From Methanobrevibacter olleyae (lineage in GTDB: Archaea; Methanobacteriota; Methanobacteria; Methanobacteriales; Methanobacteriaceae): a stretch of 44,776 nt of DNA. Positions 19,101-25,524 of the stretch are shown here, piece by piece. The position numbers were made by a program, and so were the translations under genes. The notes beneath the pieces were generated by a model that did not search any database, had not been told where the DNA came from, and saw nothing but the letters and a program-made list of their open reading frames with translations. The stretch covers positions 1 through 44,776 of the forward strand of contig SUTG01000011.1 of NCBI GenBank assembly GCA_015063035.1, given 5' to 3'. Positions within the stretch are counted from its first letter, which is position 1; each line of letters begins with the position of its first letter.

Positions 19101-22100
19101 TTGCCTCCAACAAGCTTCTTTGACCAAATGACTGACAGTGAAAGTGGAGAAGAGGTTGCAACTGCTTTGGATATGGAAAGCATATTGCACTTATGTAAGT
19201 TATCATTCCCAGTAAAAATGCTTAAATGGCACTACAGAAGTCGTCATGAGTCTTTAATTAATATCTCTAACAGAGAGTTCTATGATAACGAACTATTGGT
19301 TTACCCATCTCCATCTCACACAGATCCGGAGTTAGGCCTTAAGTTCCATTACAATCCTAATACCCAATATCATAGAGGAGAAGGCTCAGCTAACCCTCTC
19401 GAAGCAAAAGATGTAGTTAAAGAGATATTCAAGCACTTTGAAAAATATGGAGATAAGAAGAGTTTAGGTGTAGGTACATTCTCTGTAGCTCAAAAGAATG
19501 CAATTCTAGAGGAATTGGAGATTGAAAGAAAGGCACACCCTGAATATGAGGCTCTCTTTTCAGAAAACAAGGAAGAGAGATTCTTTGTTAAAAACCTTGA
19601 AACAATCCAAGGTGATGAAAGGGATGTCATATTGATCAGTGTGGGATATGGTTATGACACAGAAGGAAAAATGTCTTTAAACTTCGGTCCATTGAATCAG
19701 GATGGGGGAGAAAGACGTTTAAATGTGCTTGTTACAAGAGCAAGAGAGAAATGTGTAGTGTTCACCAACTTCAGAGCTCATGATATTCATTTGACTGCTA
19801 ATCCTCCATTTGGTGTGAAATCATTGCAGGCATTCTTGGAATATGCTGAAAACTTGCATTATAATCAAGATGTTCAATATGATGATTACGATGAAGCTCC
19901 ATTTGAGGATGCAATTTGCAACTTCATAGCTGAAAATGGCTATGAAGTGGATAAAAAGGTAGGTTGTGCAGGATTTAGAGTGGATTTGGCTATAAGAGAT
20001 CCGGATAATCCTGGAAAATACATTTTAGGAATTCAATGTGATGGACATAATTATGCCTCAAGCAAGGTAGCTAGAGATAGGGATAGATTAAGAGAACAGG
20101 TCTTAAAGGGTTTAGGTTGGAATATCTATCATATCTGGTCTACTGATTGGTATAGAAACCGAGACTTGGCAAGAGCTAAGCTATTGGAGAATATTGAATC
20201 AACAATCGTCAATACTAAAGTCAAGGACTTGAAGAAAAAGATCAATGATGTTGAATCAATGAAAATCAATCCTGTAACCACTGTCATTCTTGGAAAAGAT
20301 GATGATGAAGATGATAATGAGGATTTCATAGAGAATAACGAAGAAAATGATATTGATATTCCAGAGAATATTTCTGATGATGTTGCTGATGATGTTTTAA
20401 ATCAGTTTTCAGATAATGATTTGGCAAATATTCAATCCATTAAAGAGGAAATCGATGAAAAGGCTGAAAAGGATAAGGAAAAAGAGGATTTAATCAACAG
20501 ATACTTGGAAGGATTTGATGATGAATTAACTAAAAACTCTTCCAAAGATGATAAAACTGATATTGATGATATTCATGACCTTATCGATGATGAAGGTGGA
20601 ATAGATATTCCATCTATAGAAAATATTAATGGAGAAGATAAGAAGCCTAATGTTCCTGTAAATAATAATATAGAAAAGAAAATCAATAAGAAAATTAATA
20701 AGAATAAAATTAATGAAAAAGAGGAAAAAACTGATATTCCTAAGGAAAATATCACAAAAGAGGAAAAAACTGATATTCCTAAGGAAAATATCACAAAAGA
20801 GGAAAAAACTGATATTCCTAAGGAAAATATCACAAAAGAGGAAAAGAAAAACAGATCTAATTCTCACACTAATCAGGAAAATGATAAAAAACCTAGTTCA
20901 AAACCTCAAAGAACTCCTAAATTCAATTCATCGAAAGATGCTGTTTCTTCTAAATTTGAGGGAAATTCAAAAGATAATAAAACCAGAGATAGAGATAAAG
21001 ATAGAGATAATTTATCAAATAAAAAAACTATCCAAGATGGTGAATTTAAAGTAAAAGAGAATTCTGCTAACTCTAATAAATCCAAAAATACTTCAAATAG
21101 GAATAAGAATAATGGAAGTACTGTAGCAAAATCTCTTATGAATAGATTAAGGAATATAGGGGATGAATTAGTAAATAATAGGCAAAAAAATGATTCTCAA
21201 TATGTAGAAGAGTCTCAAAAAGCTCAAAAAGAGCAAATTAAGAAGCAATCTAAAGACTCACATGATAAAAATCTTATTAAAAATGAACAAAAATCAAAAA
21301 AAGAAACACATAATGATGAGTCAATTGAATTTGAGGAAACCAATATTCCTGATCAAATTAATGAAAATATTAATAGTTTTGAAGAAAAGGAAAGTATTAT
21401 TAGTGATGATGATATAGAATATACTACTGAAGAAAATCTTGAAGTAGATATTAAAGAAACCATTAAAGAGGATAATATAGAAACATTTGAAGAGAAAATT
21501 AAAGATGAAATTGATGAAGATATCAAAGGTGCACCTGTATACAGTTTTGAAGAAGAAGATGAAGATGATGATGTAATTGTATACAGCCTTGAAGATGATA
21601 TAGAAGATATTTCAGAAGATATTCTACAAGAATTGAACGAAGAAGATTTAGAAACTAATGAATCTGAAGGTATTGAAAATATGAGAGAATATAAAGCTCC
21701 TAGAAGAAAGAAAGATGATGATCCATTTGATGATTCTCCAGATGTTATTGTTCCTATCAGTGCTGAAATAAGAAACAATAATCAAAATAATTCTTATGAA
21801 GAAGATGGTGATTTTATTTCTCCAATTGATGATGAGGAATTTGAAGAGTTTTATGAGGAATCTGAAGATTCCGTCAATGAAATAGATGAGAGTTCCCAAT
21901 CAAATAGGCAATCTCAAGCTAATGATGAGTCTTTCCATGACCCTAATAATCCAGATAGTCCATATTATTACAGTGCAGTAGGAATTGATAATGCTCTTAA
22001 AAAGAATGCTATTCAATATCCGAAAAATAATGATAGGAATAAAACTGGACTTGCAGGAACAGTTAATAGCTTAAAAAATGAGATGTTATACTTAAAAGCT

Positions 22101-23252
22101 TCTATGGATGAGATTGAAAATCCTACTGAAAGGGAAACAGTTTACGTTATAGACCGTAATGCAGATGATGAGTTCTTCGAGGATCCATATGACCCATATC
22201 AAGAGCCTGCAGTTATCGATAATACTCAAAATCCAAAAGAAGAGAACTATGAATCATTATTCACTTCTAAAAAACATGAATATTTAGATAAAATAGAGGA
22301 ATACACTAATTCATCCTCTGATGGATATGTAGACGATTCTGCTGATTCATTCTTAGATGATATTCAAGAATTTGATTATATTGATGATGAAACAGAACCT
22401 ATTATCCCTATAAGTTCATCAATTAATCAGGAAAATAATGTCTATGAAAGAAATGCAGAAACTTATCATGGAAGCGTTGAACCTATTATAGAAGACCATA
22501 TACCTGAGGAATCTATTATTATGGAAGACCTTGGAAATGGATATATTGATCCTGATGATGAGTTTGTGCATATTGATGACATAGAAATAGATGATGATAC
22601 ATTTGAAGATATAATAACAGATGTAGGCCAAGGTTATCAGGATATGGAAGATGAAAGAATCAAGGAAACCAATGTTCTTAGAGCGGTAGACAATACTAGA
22701 TTGACTCCTACTGGTGAATTAAGCGATTACATTGAAGATTATAAGGAAATTGAAAATTTAATCATTCAATCCCCATCTGAAATATATGAAGATGAGAAGA
22801 AATTGGCAACTGCAGTTATGGATATCGTAGCTGCTGAAGGTCCTGTTCATGTAGATACAGTTATCCGTAGATTAAGAGAAGGTTGCGGATTATCTCGTGC
22901 AGGAACTAAGTTTAAAAACACTATATTGGATGTAATAGATAGAAATGAGAACCATTTGCTATTGATTAGGGAGAATGATTTCCTATTCATTGACTATGAC
23001 TCTGTTAAGGTTAGAAAGAGAGTCAAACCTAATATTGATTTAATTTCAGAAGTAGAAATTGAAAAAGCCATTGATCTGGTATTAAGTTTTGAAAAATCAT
23101 TGAAAGTTCAAGACTTAGCTAAGAATGTTTCCAGAACTTTTGGTTTCAGATCAACTTCTAAAAAGACTTCCAATAAAATCACTTTAGTCATTGATTCAAT
23201 GATTGGCAAAGGAATTTTGGTTAATAACAATGGTAAAATTGAATTTAGATAA
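16149..23252 (+). CDS. Giant DUF4011-SF1 helicase-Vsr-like nuclease-DUF3320 protein
   Basis: 2367 aa. DUF4011-type N-terminus (LRKELLDLTLRNPLLSF, residues 24-40, then ILYMALGFIEW). UPF1/DNA2-like SF1 helicase: Walker A GPPGTGKS at 322-329, DEAS at 956-959, GDTQQLPPTSFF near 980, HYRSRHESL near 1028, TIQGDERD near 1151 and NVLVTRAREK near 1190. A Vsr/MTES_1575-type nuclease fold follows at about 1250-1340 (FRVDLAI with Asp1279; GIQCDG at 1294-1299; ARDRDRLREQVLKGLGW; IWSTDWYRN). Residues of about 1384-2180 are acidic and low complexity. The C-terminal 180 residues match DUF3320 (AAEGPVHVDTVIRRLREGCG). Proteins of this architecture occur in defence islands and have been reported as single-gene antiphage systems (Hhe-like, from memory), but may also be housekeeping. 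Gln1296 stands where relatives usually have Glu. It stands alone, with no methylase or partner nearby. Confidence 0.88.
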   Translation: MQFRTPSKNNTISNKDIEKEFKNLRKELLDLTLRNPLLSFKARNRNLSIINQSPMNAYKILVLENKKMYFSPNKAETKKSRAHTFIDQTKEFLSSESDKTLKADLTPSELQKRLFYIDQQSKTMVQEQGYNILYMALGFIEWIDKKKPRQKNLAPLILIPVAMERKKVGNSFSLSWTGEDIQNNISIQAKLREAGIELPKFEQTSYIEGVNQYLAEVKKAIRPFSKWDVKDDVALGFFSFTKFVMYNDLNPESWSKDVDLTKNELIQSIFNPSKNVYEDTFEEEDVDEKLHYKTMYQVLDADSSQIAVIENVKAGHNLVVEGPPGTGKSQTIVNLIAELIAEGKTVLFVSEKMAALEVVKSRLDSVGLGKFVLELHSHKTRRKQFLKNLKKATNVRATRDLKLDQTLRKLENLRDQLDQYAEIIHAPVANVNLTPFELYGMKESSEDYFARENKLLPLVRFNNAEDLSMKELDDIIISLENLAELYSTISKNNPWSYCNPKSLLPADLREIELLIRDSLESLSDFRYEMNVVNEVYGIKIPNTLKEYEDSITALNILNSESADLVDSSILLSKYWFNSPEKSLELIKLLQHYQHASGLFNKFSDYLLVADLDTIIYDLEKESNKKFKLFGGNSHKEELYKLYNGNVPSDREALNDLIKVRNHIKIRQSLKDNEALGRAYFGDLWSENANVNDLKQVANWMNKFVYLLSNGTFSETTVKMLSNDLFLPDMDSSIDDYVEKGNRFYENLKKLESKLNPRSKIIFKRETDDVPFDKWENQLNKWKGQLSSLHLWSQYSNTKRACRNSEASLFIKTIEKRNIKKDDVKPMVLGNFADSLLNIVFNENDTLATFIGELHENRIKEFKDLDVKIINLNRKRIFNKLNSEIPKIYGAANDPEAKVLAGEFTRKSGHLPVRTLLEKAGGTIKKIKPVFMMSPLSIAQYLDPTNPKLQFDVVIFDEASQVKPEDALGAFMRGKTAVVMGDTQQLPPTSFFDQMTDSESGEEVATALDMESILHLCKLSFPVKMLKWHYRSRHESLINISNREFYDNELLVYPSPSHTDPELGLKFHYNPNTQYHRGEGSANPLEAKDVVKEIFKHFEKYGDKKSLGVGTFSVAQKNAILEELEIERKAHPEYEALFSENKEERFFVKNLETIQGDERDVILISVGYGYDTEGKMSLNFGPLNQDGGERRLNVLVTRAREKCVVFTNFRAHDIHLTANPPFGVKSLQAFLEYAENLHYNQDVQYDDYDEAPFEDAICNFIAENGYEVDKKVGCAGFRVDLAIRDPDNPGKYILGIQCDGHNYASSKVARDRDRLREQVLKGLGWNIYHIWSTDWYRNRDLARAKLLENIESTIVNTKVKDLKKKINDVESMKINPVTTVILGKDDDEDDNEDFIENNEENDIDIPENISDDVADDVLNQFSDNDLANIQSIKEEIDEKAEKDKEKEDLINRYLEGFDDELTKNSSKDDKTDIDDIHDLIDDEGGIDIPSIENINGEDKKPNVPVNNNIEKKINKKINKNKINEKEEKTDIPKENITKEEKTDIPKENITKEEKTDIPKENITKEEKKNRSNSHTNQENDKKPSSKPQRTPKFNSSKDAVSSKFEGNSKDNKTRDRDKDRDNLSNKKTIQDGEFKVKENSANSNKSKNTSNRNKNNGSTVAKSLMNRLRNIGDELVNNRQKNDSQYVEESQKAQKEQIKKQSKDSHDKNLIKNEQKSKKETHNDESIEFEETNIPDQINENINSFEEKESIISDDDIEYTTEENLEVDIKETIKEDNIETFEEKIKDEIDEDIKGAPVYSFEEEDEDDDVIVYSLEDDIEDISEDILQELNEEDLETNESEGIENMREYKAPRRKKDDDPFDDSPDVIVPISAEIRNNNQNNSYEEDGDFISPIDDEEFEEFYEESEDSVNEIDESSQSNRQSQANDESFHDPNNPDSPYYYSAVGIDNALKKNAIQYPKNNDRNKTGLAGTVNSLKNEMLYLKASMDEIENPTERETVYVIDRNADDEFFEDPYDPYQEPAVIDNTQNPKEENYESLFTSKKHEYLDKIEEYTNSSSDGYVDDSADSFLDDIQEFDYIDDETEPIIPISSSINQENNVYERNAETYHGSVEPIIEDHIPEESIIMEDLGNGYIDPDDEFVHIDDIEIDDDTFEDIITDVGQGYQDMEDERIKETNVLRAVDNTRLTPTGELSDYIEDYKEIENLIIQSPSEIYEDEKKLATAVMDIVAAEGPVHVDTVIRRLREGCGLSRAGTKFKNTILDVIDRNENHLLLIRENDFLFIDYDSVKVRKRVKPNIDLISEVEIEKAIDLVLSFEKSLKVQDLAKNVSRTFGFRSTSKKTSNKITLVIDSMIGKGILVNNNGKIEFR
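20721..20846. repeat. Three in-frame 39-bp repeats inside giant gene
   Basis: Identical 39-bp units at 20721-20759, 20760-20798 and 20799-20837, with the first bases of a fourth. Each encodes the 13-residue unit EEKTDIPKENITK in the acidic insert. Perfect identity at DNA level implies recent expansion. Confidence 0.95.
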
Positions 23253-23625
23253 TTCAATTTACTATTTATTCCTTATATTAAATTTTTACTATCACAAACC
23301 AATATTCTTATCAGTACTATTAAAATTATTATATCTTTCTTTAATATTTTTAATATATTTGGTTAATTTTATATTATATAACTATTGGATGTATATGCTT
23401 TTGTTATTTTATACATTTTTTGGCTATTTTTATTTTAATCCATAATTAATTTTTATTCATTTTTCTAATTACTGATCAATTATTTTTCTTATCCCATAAT
23501 TTTCTAAAATGATAATTATTAAACTTCTAATAGTTATTACTTTTTTTATATAAATTATTATTAATATATTACTTTTTTCTTAATTAGTAATACTTGAATT
23601 TTTATTGCATTATTAAAAAAATTAG

Positions 23626-23794
23626 AAAAAGTATTACTTAAGAATCAGCTAAAGTATTAAAAATTTGATAATTATTAATACTTTTTATTTTTATAAAAGT
23701 AATAAAAAATCTATAATTTTTATTATTAAATAATAAATAATTCATAAAAAGTATTACTCCATAATATAATAATTTTTTTATAAAAAGTATTACT
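23626..23794. repeat. Three identical AAAAAGTATTACT 13-mers
   Basis: Exact copies lie at 23626-23638, 23746-23758 and 23782-23794. The reverse-complement core AGTAATACT occurs at 23586-23594, and partial copies (aaagtatta, attaatacttttta) lie between. They may be protein-binding sites or duplicated AT-rich DNA. Confidence 0.6.
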
Positions 23795-24105
23795 TTTTAA
23801 CAAAATCCTTAATTTTTATATTTTTTAATTAATGAAGCAGATAATTATAAAATTCATTATTAGTTTACATATATCAAAACAATTTCATGATCAAAATTTT
23901 GGAATTTTATAAAATTATGTTGATTATGAAATGATGAAAAATTTTAAAATTTTTCAAAAAAATATATTGGTTATATTGCAAGTGTAAAATTAAAAAATAT
24001 TAGCTAAAAATCAAAAATGCTCTAAAATACTAAAATGATACAAATCCATATACATCAATTTGTATTTTTTTGATAATTTAGAATATTTAATTTTCAAAAA
24101 TATTT

Positions 24106-24139
24106 TTTACTTCGTTATACTGTAGTTTAACGAAGTAAA
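24106..24139. repeat. Inverted repeat with 12-bp arms around TACTTCGTTA
   Basis: TTTACTTCGTTA (24106-24117) and its exact complement (24128-24139) flank a 10-bp spacer. It could be an operator for a dimeric regulator or an RNA hairpin. Confidence 0.7.
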
Positions 24140-24226
24140 TTTTCATAAAAAATCTCCAAAAAACAGCTCTAAGGCCTTATTTTTGAAAAACTATAAATCC
24201 ATTTTTCGAAAGATTTTTGAAATATT

Positions 24227-24260
24227 TCCTGGTGAAAAATTTCCATGAATTTCATCAGGA
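24227..24260. repeat. Inverted repeat TCCTGGTGAAA / TTTCATCAGGA
   Basis: Eleven-base arms pair with one G-T position around a 12-nt loop. GGAGGAAT follows at once. It is locally more GC-rich than its surroundings, so it may be part of a structured RNA, but no known RNA family is recognised. Confidence 0.5.
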
Positions 24261-24433
24261 GGAATCTGCATAAAAAATACTTTCAAAATTATCATGATTT
24301 TAGCAGATCTGAAAAAAATAAAATTTATTAATAATTATTCTAAAATATACGAATGTTCGTTATATTTAAAATATAATAAATTATTAAAAAATTCCCAAAA
24401 TTTTAAAAAAATAAAATTATTTTATTTATTACG

Positions 24434-24620
24434 AACTATTGGTATAAATTAAAACTATATTTTATGTGAAATAATAAAAAAATTGTTTTATAAATACGAA
24501 TAGTTTAATTATGCATAAATAGTTAGAAATAATACAAATAGTTTATATTTAACCAAATAGTTTTATAAATATGGAATAGTTTATAATTAATTAAACAGTT
24601 TCTAAAATATGAAATAGTTT
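24434..24620. repeat. 19-bp-period array of AATAGTTT direct repeats
   Basis: The octamer AATAGTTT or a one-base variant begins at 24499, 24518, 24537, 24556, 24575, 24594 and 24613, each exactly 19 bp after the last. The remaining 11 bases of each unit are AT-rich and variable. A degenerate copy sits at 24481. Two copies in reverse orientation (AACTATT at 24434, AACTATA at 24453) also lie 19 bp apart. The constant phase with poorly conserved spacers argues for repeated protein contacts, as in iterons or operator arrays. Confidence 0.85.
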
Positions 24621-24718
24621 ATATTATAATAAAAGATTAGTAAAATAATACTATTTTATAGATTTATAGACTTAAAAAAGATTAAAAAGCGGATAAAAAA
24701 TAAAAATAAGAAATAAAA

Positions 24719-25003
24719 TTACTTTATTTCTTCTAATTCTTCCAGTTCAGCTTTAAATTTATAATCCTGGAATTGATAGTACTTAAATCTATAAGGCATT
24801 TTAGCTCTTTTCGGCCTTTTTTTAGCTTTAGGTTTATTCTTGTTTTTAAGCTTATCCAATTGAGCTCTCTTCTTATCCCTATTTCTTTGAGCTCTTTCAG
24901 CTTGAGTTGTAGCTAACAACTTCTTATTTTTTCTATGATGAGGAGAATTATAAGAGTTAGCTTGAACTAGTCGTCTCCTGCTTCTAATTAATGTAATTGA
25001 CAT
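24719..25003 (-). CDS. Small, very basic hypothetical protein
   Basis: 94 aa, not recognised. It is rich in Lys, Arg and Gln with the stretches SRRRLVQ, HHRKNKK, KNKNKPKAKKRPKRAK and a more acidic C-terminus (KAELEELEEIK). There is no membrane segment or signal peptide. The charge suggests nucleic-acid binding (inference). The stop codon lies about 100 bp from the 19-bp-period repeat array, which is therefore downstream of this gene. The start has only a weak upstream GATAGGT site. Coding status is likely but unproven. Confidence 0.55.
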   Translation of the reverse strand: MSITLIRSRRRLVQANSYNSPHHRKNKKLLATTQAERAQRNRDKKRAQLDKLKNKNKPKAKKRPKRAKMPYRFKYYQFQDYKFKAELEELEEIK

Positions 25004-25073
25004 TTTAAAACCTATCGCATAAAAAGGATTAATATAAAAATAAATAGATCTTTATAATTAAATATTTAAAAAA

Positions 25074-25253
25074 CTAAATGGTATTAGTTCTTTTATCTAA
25101 AGTATTTTGAATCTCATCAATCCTATCAACAACAACACGGATAGCTTGTTCTCCATTTCTGGTAGGATTGATACCTTGTTCTACTAATAATGCATCTCTA
25201 ATATCTCTTAATCTATCAATGGAATCAATTTTCATTATAGTACTGTAAAACAT
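25074..25253 (-). CDS. Small hypothetical protein
   Basis: 59 aa from ATG at 25253, chosen because GGTGA lies 5 nt upstream; a GTG four codons earlier overlaps that site. The sequence is helical and charged (KIDSIDRLRDIRDALLVEQG, then VVVDRIDEIQNTLDK). No family recognised. It lies upstream of, and probably in one transcript with, the 94-aa basic protein (70 bp gap). A ribosome binding site and balanced amino-acid composition make it a plausible real gene. Confidence 0.5.
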   Translation of the reverse strand: MFYSTIMKIDSIDRLRDIRDALLVEQGINPTRNGEQAIRVVVDRIDEIQNTLDKRTNTI

Positions 25254-25524
25254 ATTATTCACCAAATAATCTAAATAAGACTAAGTAAATTCATCAATAA
25301 TGAATTGTATTATGATAAAATTTTTAAGTTAATTCTTAATTAAATATATGAATTTTCTAATATTAATAGTTATTAGTAATTAAAATAAATACAAAAATAC
25401 ATTGAAACAATTTTAAAAGATTAAATTAGAAATTGAAAAATAATTAAAAAAATTAAATTAGAAATTAAAAAATAATTAAAAATAATTAAAATAAAAAAAG
25501 AGTAATATCTTTAAAGATATTACA
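25254..25524. other. AT-rich spacer with adhesin terminator
   Basis: About 270 bp with no gene. It holds the presumed promoter of the two small leftward ORFs at its left side and, at its right side, the terminator palindrome of the adhesin-like gene. Confidence 0.5.
25502..25523 (-). terminator. Perfect 22-bp palindrome after adhesin stop codon
   Basis: Two 11-bp arms (GTAATATCTTT and its complement) meet without a spacer one base past the stop codon. On the transcribed strand they are followed by TCTTTTTTTATTTT, a terminator-like layout. Confidence 0.75.

Larger units (their letters stand above)
23253..24718. other. 1.47-kb gene-free, repeat-rich region
   Basis: No credible gene in either strand. 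A hydrophobic 80-codon frame at 23203-23445 overlaps the giant gene end and looks incidental. The region contains three copies of AAAAAGTATTACT, a 12-bp-arm inverted repeat at 24106-24139, a hairpin at 24227-24260 and a 19-bp-period repeat array at 24434-24620. It is the longest non-coding stretch in the window and could be a regulatory, replication or partition-type locus, or the remains of lost DNA. Confidence 0.7.

Noticed and set aside
20526-21054. Overlapping frames on both strands within the 39-bp repeats
   Set aside because: Repeat-derived frames inside the giant ORF with no start signals.
23203-23445. 80-codon hydrophobic ORF after the giant gene
   Set aside because: It begins inside the giant gene, has no ribosome binding site and its composition is what AT-rich non-coding DNA gives.
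24434-24620. CRISPR-like or transposon end repeats
   Set aside because: The period is only 19 bp with an 8-bp core; no transposase or target-site duplication is seen.
23253-25253. Integrated plasmid or provirus
   Set aside because: The repeat array is iteron-like, but no replication, integrase or structural gene is present.
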